Assembly (NCBI RefSeq): GCF_029028005.1
Contig: NZ_JAOTPO010000002.1
Coordinates: 372,001-436,000, forward strand
DNA: 64,000 bases
Reading direction: 5' to 3'
DNA from: Alkalihalobacterium chitinilyticum
GTDB lineage: Bacteria; Bacillota; Bacilli; Bacillales; Bacillaceae_F
In this document: positions 34,849 through 44,400 of the stretch, piece by piece
Layout: each line of letters opens with the position of its first letter
Position numbering within the stretch: the stretch's first letter is position 1
The notes under the pieces: generated by a model
Told to the model about the DNA's origin: nothing
Databases searched by the model: none
Seen by the model: the letters and a program-made list of their open reading frames with translations, nothing else
Translations under genes and position numbers: made by a program

Positions 34849-36689
34849 GAGTTTTAATCATATGTACTGAAAAACTACCAGTTCCTCCTGTTCGTGGCGG
34901 GGCGATTCAAACGTATATTGCAGGTGCAGTTCCTTTTTTGAGTAAAAAACATGAAATTACAATTCTCGGAAGAAATGATGAGTCATTACCTGATAAAGAG
35001 ACAAAAGAGGGCATACATTATGTCCGGATACCAGGTGGACTCCTTGAAACATACCGACAAGGCGTTGTTGACTATTTAAAGTCTAGCTCCAAGTTTGACT
35101 TAATTCACATTTTTAACCGACCGCGTCTTGTTGCCCCAGTCCGTGAATGTGTACCGAATGCCCGCATCATATTAAGCATGCACAATGATATGTTTAAACC
35201 GCAAAAGATCGACTATGAAGAAGGAATCCTTGCCATAGAAGAAGTCGATAAGATCATCACAATCAGTAATTATATTGGGGAGGAGATTACAAAATTATTT
35301 CCTCAAGCCGAGTCGAAATTAAAAACCATATATTCTGGCGTTGACTTGGAGCAATTTGTCCCTATTTCGTCATCAAAAGCGAAAAAGATTAGAAAAAAAA
35401 TTCGAAACGAAAACAATTTAAAAGGTAAAAAAGTCATTTTATTCGCAGGCAGATTATCGGCTAACAAAGGTGCTGATGTACTGATTAAAGCAATGAATAC
35501 CCTGGCAAAAAAACACTCCAATATTGCACTCGTTCTCATGGGAAGCAAGTGGTTTAGTGATAATAGAATCACAGACTATATTGCGTTTGTTCGTACGTTA
35601 GCAGAGCGCTCTCCTGTTCCTGTTATTACAACAGGATTTGTAACACCCGATAAAATTCATGAGTGGTTTGCAGCCGCAGACATTTTCGTCTGTCCTTCGC
35701 AGTGGCAAGAACCACTAGCGAGAGTCCACTATGAAGCAATGGCCACAGGATTACCGATTGTAACAACAGCAAGAGGAGGCAACCCGGAAGTCATTGAGGT
35801 GAATAAAAACGGGCTTATAGTTGAAAAACCACGTGATCCTGAACAATTTGCTGATCATTTATCAGATCTGCTGTCTAATCCAGAAAAGTGTAAAGAAATG
35901 GGGAAGTACGGACGTAAGCTAGCAGAAGAAAAATACAGCTGGAACCGTGTCGTGACAGACATTCTTGGGGTTTGGAGTGAGGTTGAGACAGGGGTTTCTG
36001 TTGATAGAACATTAAATAACGCAGAAAAGCCAATAGTGGATGAAGTTCATCAAGAAAAAGAAGAAGTAGACGTCAAACCCAATTTAAAAAAGAAACGACT
36101 TGTTGTTCGTATCACAAAAGGAAAGGAAAAAGGAAAAGTAATAGAGTTAGAAAAAGAAGAGATACAAGGAAACGTTAAAACTGAGGAACTGAAAGAGGCT
36201 CAATTGGATGGGAAGACTAATAAAGCGAAAGAACTTCACCGAGCTGGAGAAGAGAAAGAGCGTGTGTTAGAAAGATTACAAATAGCAGAAGTGGTTGAAG
36301 CCGATGTGGCTGAGGCTCCAATAGATGATGAGACAGATGAGATGGTCAAAATTGAGGAAACGGAAGAATTTCAAAAGCAAGAGGTTGAGGTTAAGGCAAT
36401 ACCTCAAGAAGAAATGATAGAAGACGTAGAAACCGTAGAAACCGTAGAAACCGTTGCAGAAGCTTCAGAAGTTAGAGTAGTAGAAGGTATAGAAGAAGTA
36501 GATGAACCCAAAGAAGTAGAATCAGCAGAAACCGTAGAGATCGTCAACACTCTAGAAGTTGAGGGCACTGAAAAACCAGACATAGCTGAAGTAAAGATGG
36601 ATTTGGGGTTAAAAGAGCTAATCGCCGAATTAATAAAAATAAAAGAAGTTAATCAACTAATTGATGAAAATGGGAGTAAACGGGATTGA
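34845..36689 (+). CDS. CotSA-like family 4 glycosyltransferase with acidic C-terminal extension
   Basis: A 614-residue protein. Residues 1 to about 380 are a GT-B, GT4 glycosyltransferase like CotSA/YtcC: PVPPVRGGAIQTYI, LFAGRLSANKGADVLIKAM and the donor-binding PSQWQEPLARVHYEAMATGLPIVTTARGGNPEVI. The last 230 residues are an added low-complexity tail rich in Glu, Val and Lys, including a triple repeat of ETV and ending in an amphipathic helix. B. subtilis CotSA ends near residue 377. The GTG start overlaps the CotS-like stop. The tail may mediate coat assembly; that is inference. Confidence 0.88.
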   Translation: MRVLIICTEKLPVPPVRGGAIQTYIAGAVPFLSKKHEITILGRNDESLPDKETKEGIHYVRIPGGLLETYRQGVVDYLKSSSKFDLIHIFNRPRLVAPVRECVPNARIILSMHNDMFKPQKIDYEEGILAIEEVDKIITISNYIGEEITKLFPQAESKLKTIYSGVDLEQFVPISSSKAKKIRKKIRNENNLKGKKVILFAGRLSANKGADVLIKAMNTLAKKHSNIALVLMGSKWFSDNRITDYIAFVRTLAERSPVPVITTGFVTPDKIHEWFAAADIFVCPSQWQEPLARVHYEAMATGLPIVTTARGGNPEVIEVNKNGLIVEKPRDPEQFADHLSDLLSNPEKCKEMGKYGRKLAEEKYSWNRVVTDILGVWSEVETGVSVDRTLNNAEKPIVDEVHQEKEEVDVKPNLKKKRLVVRITKGKEKGKVIELEKEEIQGNVKTEELKEAQLDGKTNKAKELHRAGEEKERVLERLQIAEVVEADVAEAPIDDETDEMVKIEETEEFQKQEVEVKAIPQEEMIEDVETVETVETVAEASEVRVVEGIEEVDEPKEVESAETVEIVNTLEVEGTEKPDIAEVKMDLGLKELIAELIKIKEVNQLIDENGSKRD

Positions 36690-36762
36690 TTAAGAGTAGT
36701 TGTGCTTATCATCCGCCAGCTCCTCCATGGATAGTAAAGTGAGTTAATAGGTACTGAGTAAC

Positions 36763-36815
36763 AAAAGAGGTTGGCTTTGATTATTCATCAAAGTCAATCT
36801 CTTATTTTATTTTTT
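36763..36815 (+). terminator. Terminator after the CotS-CotSA pair
   Basis: AAAGAGGTTGGCTTTGA pairs with TCAAAGTCAATCTCTT, followed by a T-rich run. Confidence 0.75.
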
Positions 36816-36870
36816 TTATATGTTTAGATTAAAAGTTATTCAATCTATTCAATGGATAATAGACTAGTCC

Positions 36871-37284
36871 TTAAGCATTTGACTGTTTGTCTATTGTGCT
36901 CACATCTTCAATTAAAAATTCCAAAATAATATTGATATTAATCGTTAAATTTATTACTTCTTCTAGTTTTTTGATCAATTGTAAACGTTCTTCGATCGCA
37001 AGGTTGTCTTGATTGATACTAAAGCATACAGCGTTTATCGCATTCGCTAGAGCATTTTCAATATTCGCTACTGAAGTGATTAATTCATCCAGACTCTCAT
37101 TAGATACTTGAGGAAATTCTTGTTGGTGAGTAAATTCCGGTTGATGATGAGATATTGGCTGAGATTCTGGCTGATGGGAAGATTTCGGTAAAGGTACTGT
37201 ATGCTTATTTGCAGGTTTCTTATATGTCCTTTTTTTCTTTGTATGGAAATTCGATACATAACATGTAGTGCTGTATAGACTCAC
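36871..37284 (-). CDS. Unknown probable spore-surface protein with helical module, 137 aa
   Basis: A basic N-terminal half rich in Lys, Pro, His and Gln (KKKRTYKKPANKHT, QPESQPISHHQPE) precedes a C-terminal helical domain at residues 69-128 (SVANIENALANAINAVC, AIEERLQLIKKLEEVIN). This domain resembles the three helical repeats in the protein encoded on the other strand at 37503. It starts with GTG after AAAGGAGTGG. There is no signal peptide. It is divergent from that gene across 218 bases. I know no named family; a spore-coat role is inferred from context. Confidence 0.65.
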   Translation of the reverse strand: MSLYSTTCYVSNFHTKKKRTYKKPANKHTVPLPKSSHQPESQPISHHQPEFTHQQEFPQVSNESLDELITSVANIENALANAINAVCFSINQDNLAIEERLQLIKKLEEVINLTININIILEFLIEDVSTIDKQSNA

Positions 37285-37440
37285 GGCAGACCACTCCTTT
37301 GACCAATATAATATACAGTATTACAAAAGGGTTTGAGCAGTATAGGTAGTTGTTGAAGGCGAACATGGATTTTCTAATAAGGTAAGTAATCTAATACAAA
37401 ATTAGTGGTTCATCTATATTAAATACAGATATCTGTTTAT

Positions 37441-37468
37441 ACCCTTTCTACTAGACGAGCATACAATA
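37441..37468 (+). promoter_or_regulatory. Candidate mother-cell sigma (sigma E or K) promoter
   Basis: CATACAATA at 37460 matches the -10 patterns of sigma K (CATANNNTA) and sigma E (CATACANT). An AC lies 17 bases before it and an ATA 18 bases before it, so either -35 could apply. It points to the gene at 37503. The match is by eye and could be chance in AT-rich DNA. Confidence 0.45.
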
Positions 37469-37502
37469 CTATGATTTATAGTTTGAAGGAGGTATGTTCA
37501 TT

Positions 37503-39365
37503 TTGGAGAAAAAAGAGTTACAAAGACTAAAAGAAGAAAGGCAAAGAAAGCATAAAGAGGCTGATCGAGTTCGTGCAGCCGACGTTAGACCTCTGCAAGC
37601 GACACCGCTCGAATTAGCAAGTGCTATTGTTTCTCCTGCAACTCTAACCTGTTTAACAGATGCTGCTTTAGATGCTGTTAGCCCCCTGCAAGCGGAAGTT
37701 TTTACTTTCCCGCTTCAAGGATTTCCGACTAATGGGGATGCTTTTGCTGTATTAAGTAGTGGAATAGCGGGGGAAGCAAATGAAAGTAATATTTTTTGTA
37801 GTACCTGTTTTGAAAGTGAAACTGGTCCTGTAGGATTTGATACGGTTTCATTAAATTTAACGTTTAATCTTCCACAAAATCCCGGGAATTTAATTTTTAA
37901 CTGGAAATTCGCTACTAGAGAATTTCCACCGACTTTTTTCAATGACTACTTTGATGTTCTTGTTAATGGTACTTCAATTACTGACTTTCCAATTACGGTC
38001 AATAACGCAGTGTTGTCTCTGCCAGCAGCAAATGATGTTTGTTATTCAAGAATTACACCAACAATTCAAACGGCTACATTTGATCTTTCTCCTTTTGCAG
38101 GGCAAACAATTACAGTCACTTTCCGAGTTTCAGATGTTGGAGACTGTGTCCTTGATACTGCTGCTTTTATTGATAACGTAAGGATTGAAGGGTGTGAAGC
38201 AAGAATAGCTGTTGATGATGCAGTGGCCGACATGGAACAGGCACTATCAGAGGCGTTAAATGCTTGTACAACACCACCCGCTTTCAGTATAGAAGAATGT
38301 TTATTAGCAATAACTAATAAAGAAATAGTGTTACAGTCTTTTCTTGAAACATCAAGAGATATAGCTGTTCCCCCTGCGTTCATATTAGCCGCTGCTGAAG
38401 TAGAACGAGCGTTAGCAGCTGCCTTAAGAGCTTGTATAGCACAAGGAGGAGACATAGAAAGATGTGTCACGTTAATTACGAAAAAAGAAACGGTTTTACA
38501 ATTTTTGATGGATACATTACGAGACCCATTAATTTCCCAAAACGTTAAGGCTTCAGTTGTGTCTATGGAACAATCGTTAGCAGCTGCCTTAAGGGCTTGT
38601 ATCGACGTAGGTGGAGATGTAGAAAGATGCATCCGATTGCTTACTAAAAAGGAAATTGTTTTACAATCCTTATTAAGAACAGCCAGAACGTGTATTGAAA
38701 GGACCACAACCTTTAGCAATACTGCGCCTATAGCTATTCCAGAAACGGGTACTGCCGGACCTGCAGCACCGTACCCTTCACCCATTGTCGTTTCTGGTCT
38801 AACAGGACCCATTATAAAAGTGACAGTAACGTTTAATAATTTTTCGCATACATTCCCAGCAGATATTGCAGCTATGTTAGTTGGACCTAGAGGTCAAGAT
38901 ACAATCTTAATGGCTCAAGCTGGTAGCGGTGCTAACATTGAAGATGTTACGCTAACATTTGACGATGATGCAGCGGAACCACTACCAATTCCTATTGTCT
39001 CAGGAACCTATCAACCGACTAATAATGGAATTAGTGTACCATTTCCATCTCCTGCACCCACTCCAACTACTAATGATGCATTGAGCGTCTATATTGGTAC
39101 AGATCCAAATGGGACTTGGGAACTTTATATTAACGATCAGTTCCTTGGTGACACAGGTATTATGGCTGGTGGCTGGGAATTGCATATCACGACTTGTGAG
39201 CCAGTAGGTACAAATAATTTCAATACAACACAGTCAAATTGTAACGAGGAAAGAGTCCAGCAATTGCTGCAAGAATTCCATGCCTCTCATCCAACAAAAG
39301 AAGATCAAAAAGGCAGGAAAGAAAAACTGAAGAGGCTTCAGGAAAGATTAGGGGGTACGATTTGA
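37503..39365 (+). CDS. Unknown multidomain spore-surface-like protein: beta sandwich, helical repeats, P-domain-like end
   Basis: A 620-residue protein with no signal peptide. A charged helix (KKELQRLKEERQRKHKE) leads to a lectin-like beta sandwich at about residues 60-235 (GDAFAVLSSGIAGE, NDYFDVLVNGTSI, FDLSPFAGQTITVTFRVSD) recalling choice-of-anchor-L domains. Three helical repeats follow near 240, 296 and 351, with ALAAALRAC, IERC and TKKETVLQ cores. A segment at about 400-570 resembles a proprotein-convertase P domain (SHTFPADIAAMLVGPRG, NGTWELYINDQFLGDTG), then a charged tail. The TTG at 37503 has proper spacing from GGAGG; the ATG at 37494 is too close. Confidence 0.75.
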   Translation: MEKKELQRLKEERQRKHKEADRVRAADVRPLQATPLELASAIVSPATLTCLTDAALDAVSPLQAEVFTFPLQGFPTNGDAFAVLSSGIAGEANESNIFCSTCFESETGPVGFDTVSLNLTFNLPQNPGNLIFNWKFATREFPPTFFNDYFDVLVNGTSITDFPITVNNAVLSLPAANDVCYSRITPTIQTATFDLSPFAGQTITVTFRVSDVGDCVLDTAAFIDNVRIEGCEARIAVDDAVADMEQALSEALNACTTPPAFSIEECLLAITNKEIVLQSFLETSRDIAVPPAFILAAAEVERALAAALRACIAQGGDIERCVTLITKKETVLQFLMDTLRDPLISQNVKASVVSMEQSLAAALRACIDVGGDVERCIRLLTKKEIVLQSLLRTARTCIERTTTFSNTAPIAIPETGTAGPAAPYPSPIVVSGLTGPIIKVTVTFNNFSHTFPADIAAMLVGPRGQDTILMAQAGSGANIEDVTLTFDDDAAEPLPIPIVSGTYQPTNNGISVPFPSPAPTPTTNDALSVYIGTDPNGTWELYINDQFLGDTGIMAGGWELHITTCEPVGTNNFNTTQSNCNEERVQQLLQEFHASHPTKEDQKGRKEKLKRLQERLGGTI

Positions 39366-39405
39366 CGGAGTGTAACAATTAAGGTGGCTAATAAATATAA
39401 AGCAA

Positions 39406-39443
39406 AGGGATTGACATGAAGAATGTTTCATAGTCAATCCCTA
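39406..39443. terminator. Hairpin between convergent genes
   Basis: GGGATTGACATGA pairs with TCATAGTCAATCCC. T runs are weak on both sides. It separates the 37503 gene from sat. Confidence 0.5.
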
Positions 39444-39451
39444 TTAACAAT

Positions 39452-40597
39452 TTATTTTTTCATTCCCTTAATTAATACTTGAATTACTTCAGGTCGACTA
39501 AATTGTGGTGGGGGGGTAACACCGTTTCGTAACATTTCTCGTACTTTTGTTCCCGATAAGTGAAGGTGGTCTTCTTTTGGATGTGGACATGTTTTGCTAG
39601 AAGCCATGTTTCCGCATGTTGTACAATAAAAACTATGTTCAAAACATAGGATGTTAATGCCGATGTCTTCAGGCTTAAATTGCTTAAAAATTTCTTGGGC
39701 ATCATACGTTCCGTAATAATCTCCAACCCCTGCATGGTCACGTCCAACGATAAAATGGGTACATCCGTAATTTTTTCTAACAAGGGCATGAAATATCGCT
39801 TCTTTCGGTCCAGCATATCGCATCGCAGCTGGGAATACCGATAAAAATACTCGTTCGTCTGGATAATAATTTTTTAATAGAACTTCATAGCTTTCCATTC
39901 TAACGTCAGCTGCAATATCATCTGATTTCGTTTCTCCTACAAGCGGATTGAGAAATAGTCCATCGACTGTTTCAAGAGCGCATTTTTGAATATATTCATG
40001 TGCTCTATGAACGGGGTTTCTCGTCTGGAATCCGACAACGGTTTTCCATCCTTTCTGTTCAAATGCTTTCCTCGTTTCCATAGGAGAATTGAAGTAAGAC
40101 GAGAAACTATTATTTTTTGGTGGAAGTTTGGTTAAGGTGATAGGTCCAGCTACATAAACATTAGGTCGATCCAATAATTTTTTTACGCCTGGATGTTTCG
40201 TATCAGTTGTTTGATAAACGAGTTTAGCTTCTAATAATTTGTCTGGAACGTATATTTCTTGCACTTTTAGTACCCCGTAAACTGTATTCTTATAGGTTAA
40301 TTTAATATTCTCTCCTAAATTTAAATGTTTTGCTACATTTTCATGCACAGGTAAAGTAACAGGGATACTCCAAACGAAGCCATTTTTTAGTTTCATATTA
40401 TATAAAATAGATTTATAATCTTCTTTGCCAAGAAAACCAGTTAATGGACTAAATGCCCCATTTGCAATTAACTCCATATCAGACAACGCCATACTATCAA
40501 TTTCAATTTCACTTGTAAGTGATGAATGGTCATAGTTTAAATCTATCTTATTAACAAGAAGTCCACCGTGGGGAATACTAAGTGTCAAAATTGTCAC
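39452..40597 (-). CDS. sat: Sulfate adenylyltransferase (ATP sulfurylase)
   Basis: Makes adenosine 5'-phosphosulfate from ATP and sulfate. The 381-residue single-domain enzyme has [11 protein letters not shown], the ATP-binding [37 protein letters not shown] and a Cys-rich loop ([16 protein letters not shown]), ending [12 protein letters not shown]. The GTG at 40597 overlaps the cysC stop by four bases; a TTG nine bases in has better ribosome-site spacing. It is last of the operon transporter-cysC-sat. No PAPS reductase gene is adjacent, so the product probably feeds sulfation rather than cysteine synthesis. Confidence 0.94.
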   Translation of the reverse strand: MTILTLSIPHGGLLVNKIDLNYDHSSLTSEIEIDSMALSDMELIANGAFSPLTGFLGKEDYKSILYNMKLKNGFVWSIPVTLPVHENVAKHLNLGENIKLTYKNTVYGVLKVQEIYVPDKLLEAKLVYQTTDTKHPGVKKLLDRPNVYVAGPITLTKLPPKNNSFSSYFNSPMETRKAFEQKGWKTVVGFQTRNPVHRAHEYIQKCALETVDGLFLNPLVGETKSDDIAADVRMESYEVLLKNYYPDERVFLSVFPAAMRYAGPKEAIFHALVRKNYGCTHFIVGRDHAGVGDYYGTYDAQEIFKQFKPEDIGINILCFEHSFYCTTCGNMASSKTCPHPKEDHLHLSGTKVREMLRNGVTPPPQFSRPEVIQVLIKGMKK

Positions 40598-41217
40598 TCC
40601 TCTTCTCTCAAGTGTATTTTATTTTTAAGATATGATTGAATTTCTTGTACACATTCTTTTACAGACATAACTGTTGTATCAATCGTAATCTCTGGATTTT
40701 GTGGTTCTTCATATGGTTGGCTGATTCCAGTAAACTGTTTAATTTCTCCAAGGCGTGCCCTTTTATATAACCCTTTAGGATCACGTTTTTCACATTCCTG
40801 CAGTGAACATTTTACGTATACTTCAACAAATTCTTCAGGTTCGAAAAGTATCCTGGCCTGCTCGCGATCAGCTGCATAAGGTGATATGAGTGCAGCAAGC
40901 ACGACTACACCAGCATCAACAAACAATTTGCCAACTTCAGCTGTGCGTCTTACATTTTCTTTTCGATCTTCTTCAGTAAATGTAAGGTTCCGATTGATTC
41001 CATGCCGGAGGTTGTCACCATCTAATAAATATACACTGCTACCGTCTTTATACAATTCGTGTTGAAGTGCGTTAGCGATAGTTGACTTTCCAGAACCAGA
41101 TAGTCCTGTGAACCAGATCATTAAGCTTTTATGGCCATGTAGTTTTTGCCGATCTTCTTTCGTTATATCAGACTGATGCCATACAATATTTGAAGTTTCA
41201 TTTTTGTTGTCTTCCAT
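40594..41217 (-). CDS. cysC: Adenylylsulfate (APS) kinase
   Basis: Phosphorylates APS to PAPS, the universal sulfate donor. The 207-residue protein has the P-loop GLSGSGKST at residues 38-46, [33 protein letters not shown] and [18 protein letters not shown], all typical of CysC. The ATG at 41217 follows GGGAGC; the frame upstream overlaps the transporter gene and has no good site. It is cotranscribed with the transporter upstream and overlaps sat. Confidence 0.95.
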   Translation of the reverse strand: MEDNKNETSNIVWHQSDITKEDRQKLHGHKSLMIWFTGLSGSGKSTIANALQHELYKDGSSVYLLDGDNLRHGINRNLTFTEEDRKENVRRTAEVGKLFVDAGVVVLAALISPYAADREQARILFEPEEFVEVYVKCSLQECEKRDPKGLYKRARLGEIKQFTGISQPYEEPQNPEITIDTTVMSVKECVQEIQSYLKNKIHLREEE

Positions 41218-41252
41218 TTTTAAAGCTCCCTTCTTCTTAAATAACTTCCTGT

Positions 41253-43022
41253 TTATCCCCATATAAATACAGATAGAAGAACAGTAGTAATCATGCAAAG
41301 AAGACTAAGTGGAAAGCCTACTCTAAAAAAGTCAGTAAATTGGTATCCACCAGGTCCGTAAACTAATAAATTGGTTTGATAGCCTATCGGGGTAATAAAA
41401 CTACAGGAGGCAGCAATAGCGATTATCATTGAAAATAGTTCAGGGTTATACCCTAGTTGAATAGCTAATGAGTATCCAATTGGAAAAATGAGAGCGGCGG
41501 CAGCAATATTGCTAATAATTTCTGTTAGGACTAAAGTTGAAAAGTATAATATAAAGCAAAGGATAATCAGGTTTATTTGATTTTCAAAGTTTAATAAGCT
41601 CGTTAAAAAAGTCGGTAAACCAGCGTTTTCTACTGCCTTTGCAATTCCAATGGCTGAAGCGATAAGAACTAAAATTCCCCAATCTATCGCTTTTTTTGCT
41701 TCTGACGTTGTTATCGATTTGGTTATTGTTAAAATGATCATTCCGAGTAAGGCTGCTTGAAGGATAGAAACGATTTGAAAAGCAGCTAAAGCAATGACAA
41801 AGATTACGGTTGGAATAATGATCTTGGATTTACCACTGCTAATTGGTTCGTCGGTTTCGACCCCAGATACAAGGTAAAAATCACGAGAATTTGACCAAGT
41901 TTTAATAAAATCCTGTCCAGCTAAAAGCAGAAGTGTGTCACCCGGTCTAATAGTCATATTTCCAATTCCGGAAGTAATATGCTGATTATTTCTTCGAATA
42001 GCAACAATAGCAGAGTTATACTGTGCTCTAAAATTTGAATTCTTTATCTTTTTACTAACTAACGGAGAAGAGTGAGAAACTACAACTTCAACTAGATTAG
42101 ACTTGTTGTGTTGCGCCATACTGCTTGTTCCTTCCTTTACAGTGGGGAGTTCTAATCCTTTTAAGTTAAGCAATTTTAAGATGCTTTCTACATTCCCAGA
42201 AAAAATAAGTGAGTCATTTTCTTGGATCATTTCATAATTAGAAACTGGTGTAATTGTACTATTGTTACGAATGATTTGTACTAAAAAAATATCATGTAAT
42301 GCTCTTAAATTTACGTCCTTTACTGCTTTACCAATCCATAACGAATTACTGATTACTTTAACTTCGACTGTGTAATCTTTTCGTATTGATTGATAAGCTT
42401 CGATCAAGTCTTTGTTATTAGGTAGTTTTTTTTGACCATAAAAAATCATATAGAATAGGCTGACTATAAATAATGGGATACCAATTAGTGAGAATTGAAA
42501 CATTGAAAATCCTGGATGTCCATTTTGCTGTAGCAGTCCATGAATGAGTAAATTTGTTGAAGTTCCAATTAATGTAACGGTTCCTCCAATGATTGCGGCA
42601 TAAGAGAGTGGAATTAAAAGCTTAGAAGGTGATATTTTGTGTTGAATTCCCCATTTATGAACGATAGGAGTTAGCATAGCTACAATCGGTGTATTGTTCA
42701 TAAAAGCTGATAGGAAAGATACTGGAAACATGATTTTAATGAGGACGATTGAAAACTTTTTATTTTTCCCTAAGATACGTGTTAAGAGCTTAGGAACAAT
42801 ACCGCATTTTTGTACAGCGAAGGCAATAACCATTAGTAGGGCAATAGTATGGACGGCTGGGTTCGCAAAACCTTGAAATGCCTCATCGATAGAGAGTACT
42901 CCTAATACAATAAGTAAAGAGAAAGCTGTAAAAACAGTTAGTTCGGGTGTAAGCCACTCTTTGATAAGACTCAGGAACATTAGAAATAAAACAATACTGA
43001 CGGTAATTCCAGCAAAGGACAT
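41253..43022 (-). CDS. SLC13-type anion (probable sulfate) transporter with two TrkA-C domains
   Basis: A 589-residue divalent anion:sodium symporter family (DASS/SLC13) protein. The first membrane half contains [15 protein letters not shown] and [17 protein letters not shown]. Two RCK_C/TrkA-C domains follow at about residues 205-295 and 300-385 ([18 protein letters not shown]-like ends), then the second membrane half with the repeat [17 protein letters not shown] and [17 protein letters not shown]. This layout is common in bacterial sulfate permeases. Operon position with cysC and sat makes sulfate the likely cargo. The ATG at 43022 follows TGGAGTG. Confidence 0.85.
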   Translation of the reverse strand: MSFAGITVSIVLFLMFLSLIKEWLTPELTVFTAFSLLIVLGVLSIDEAFQGFANPAVHTIALLMVIAFAVQKCGIVPKLLTRILGKNKKFSIVLIKIMFPVSFLSAFMNNTPIVAMLTPIVHKWGIQHKISPSKLLIPLSYAAIIGGTVTLIGTSTNLLIHGLLQQNGHPGFSMFQFSLIGIPLFIVSLFYMIFYGQKKLPNNKDLIEAYQSIRKDYTVEVKVISNSLWIGKAVKDVNLRALHDIFLVQIIRNNSTITPVSNYEMIQENDSLIFSGNVESILKLLNLKGLELPTVKEGTSSMAQHNKSNLVEVVVSHSSPLVSKKIKNSNFRAQYNSAIVAIRRNNQHITSGIGNMTIRPGDTLLLLAGQDFIKTWSNSRDFYLVSGVETDEPISSGKSKIIIPTVIFVIALAAFQIVSILQAALLGMIILTITKSITTSEAKKAIDWGILVLIASAIGIAKAVENAGLPTFLTSLLNFENQINLIILCFILYFSTLVLTEIISNIAAAALIFPIGYSLAIQLGYNPELFSMIIAIAASCSFITPIGYQTNLLVYGPGGYQFTDFFRVGFPLSLLCMITTVLLSVFIWG

Positions 43023-43194
43023 AATAACACTCCACATTCATTTATACATATAGTTTATTTAGTATGTAAAAGTTGGTGTATTTGTCCCGACTAGCGCCTA
43101 TATTGAAAAAAATGCGTGAGGATAAAAGCGCAAATATATCAACAATATGTTTTGAAACGAATTTATATTAAAGCTGTAACGCTACTTTAAAGAG

Positions 43195-43227
43195 GAAAAA
43201 AAGGTTTAGGAAGTGTAACCCTAAACC
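43195..43227 (-). terminator. Terminator after the YtcC-like glycosyltransferase
   Basis: On the minus strand, GGTTTAGG/CCTAAACC with an 8-base loop is followed by TTTTTTTCC, directly after the stop codon. Confidence 0.8.
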
Positions 43228-44400
43228 CTACTGAAATTTAGATGGCTGGGTTAATTTTGTCTCGGCTTCCTTTAATGTTTGATAAGCCGCTTCTATCCGT
43301 TTAACCGTATGTTTATATTGAAAATTTTCTTCAGTCAATAGACGTCCATTTTTAGCGATTTCTGAAGCTTCGAGAGGGTTAGATAAATAGTAATCAATCG
43401 CTTCAACAAATGCATTTAGTTGATTGTAATTGTCGATTACGTAACCATTTTGCATATGAGTAATAACTTCTGGATTCCCGCCTCGGTTTGTTGTAATAAT
43501 CGGAAGACCAGCAGCCATTGCTTCATAATGAACTCTTGCTAGCGGTTCCTCCCATTGTGAACTGCATACAAATAGATCTGCTATAAGGAAAAACTTTGGA
43601 ATTTCCTGTGCAGGAATAAATCTCGTAAATATGACCTTATCTTTGAGTGGCTTTGCTAGTTGATGGAGGTAATGAACATAATGATTTATTGAATTGTCAC
43701 TAAACCACTTTCCACCAGCAATGACCAAAACGGTATCAGGATGTATTTTTAGCAGATTTTTCATCGATTGAATGAGAAGGTGTGGTCCCTTCGATTTACA
43801 AAGTCGTCCCGCAAATAAAATGACTTTTTTATTCTCAACCCCATATTTTTGACGATAATGTTGTCGTATGGGTTGGATATGAGAAGCCCATAACGGTGAA
43901 AATTCATCTATGTTGACACCAGAGTAGGCAACGGTTGTTTTTTCTTGAGCTTCTGGAAACCTATTAATCACTTTTCCCTTAATAAACTCACTAATTGTAA
44001 AAATATGGTCGCAAGCTTTGACTACCTTATTTCCTAAATCCATAGAAATTTTTTCTTCACGCATTACATCGTTATGGAGGCTAAGAATAAACTTACTTTT
44101 AGGAGCAACTTCTTTATAATGGAGAAGGGCTTTTGGGCGATTGAATACTTGAATAATATCAAATTGTGATTTAGCTAAATACCTTTTTACTTCCCGTATA
44201 TAATATTTATACTGTACTCGAATAAAGTGAATGTTATTCTTTGTTTCAAAAGTTGGTAAAGTAGAATCAGCCACTGAAAAGATGGTAATTTCATTTTTTT
44301 TACTTAACAGTGGCACAATTCCATCAACTAATACTTGAATGGCTCCACCTTTTATTGCAGGAGAAGGAAGATTTTCAGTACAAATAAAAGCAATTTTCAT
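43228..44400 (-). CDS. YtcC/CotSA-like family 4 glycosyltransferase
   Basis: A 390-residue GT-B glycosyltransferase closely related to the N-terminal part of the protein at 34845. Motifs are NLPSPAIKGGAIQVLV, VAYSGVNIDEFSP, ILFAGRLCKSKGPHLLIQSM and SSQWEEPLARVHYEAMAAGLPIITTNRGGNPEVI. It has no acidic tail. The ATG at 44400 overlaps the upstream stop (TGATG). With the epimerase and dehydrogenase genes before it, it reproduces the B. subtilis ytcABC order, a spore-coat polysaccharide operon. Acceptor and sugar unknown. Confidence 0.9.
   Translation of the reverse strand: MKIAFICTENLPSPAIKGGAIQVLVDGIVPLLSKKNEITIFSVADSTLPTFETKNNIHFIRVQYKYYIREVKRYLAKSQFDIIQVFNRPKALLHYKEVAPKSKFILSLHNDVMREEKISMDLGNKVVKACDHIFTISEFIKGKVINRFPEAQEKTTVAYSGVNIDEFSPLWASHIQPIRQHYRQKYGVENKKVILFAGRLCKSKGPHLLIQSMKNLLKIHPDTVLVIAGGKWFSDNSINHYVHYLHQLAKPLKDKVIFTRFIPAQEIPKFFLIADLFVCSSQWEEPLARVHYEAMAAGLPIITTNRGGNPEVITHMQNGYVIDNYNQLNAFVEAIDYYLSNPLEASEIAKNGRLLTEENFQYKHTVKRIEAAYQTLKEAETKLTQPSKFQ

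Noticed and set aside
38066-38812. Minus-strand 248-codon frame inside the 37503 gene
   Set aside because: It is a shadow of the helical-repeat coding region; the sense strand has clear domains, a start site and a promoter candidate.
39484-39816. Minus-strand 110-codon frame inside sat
   Set aside because: It lies in another phase of the strongly conserved ATP sulfurylase gene.
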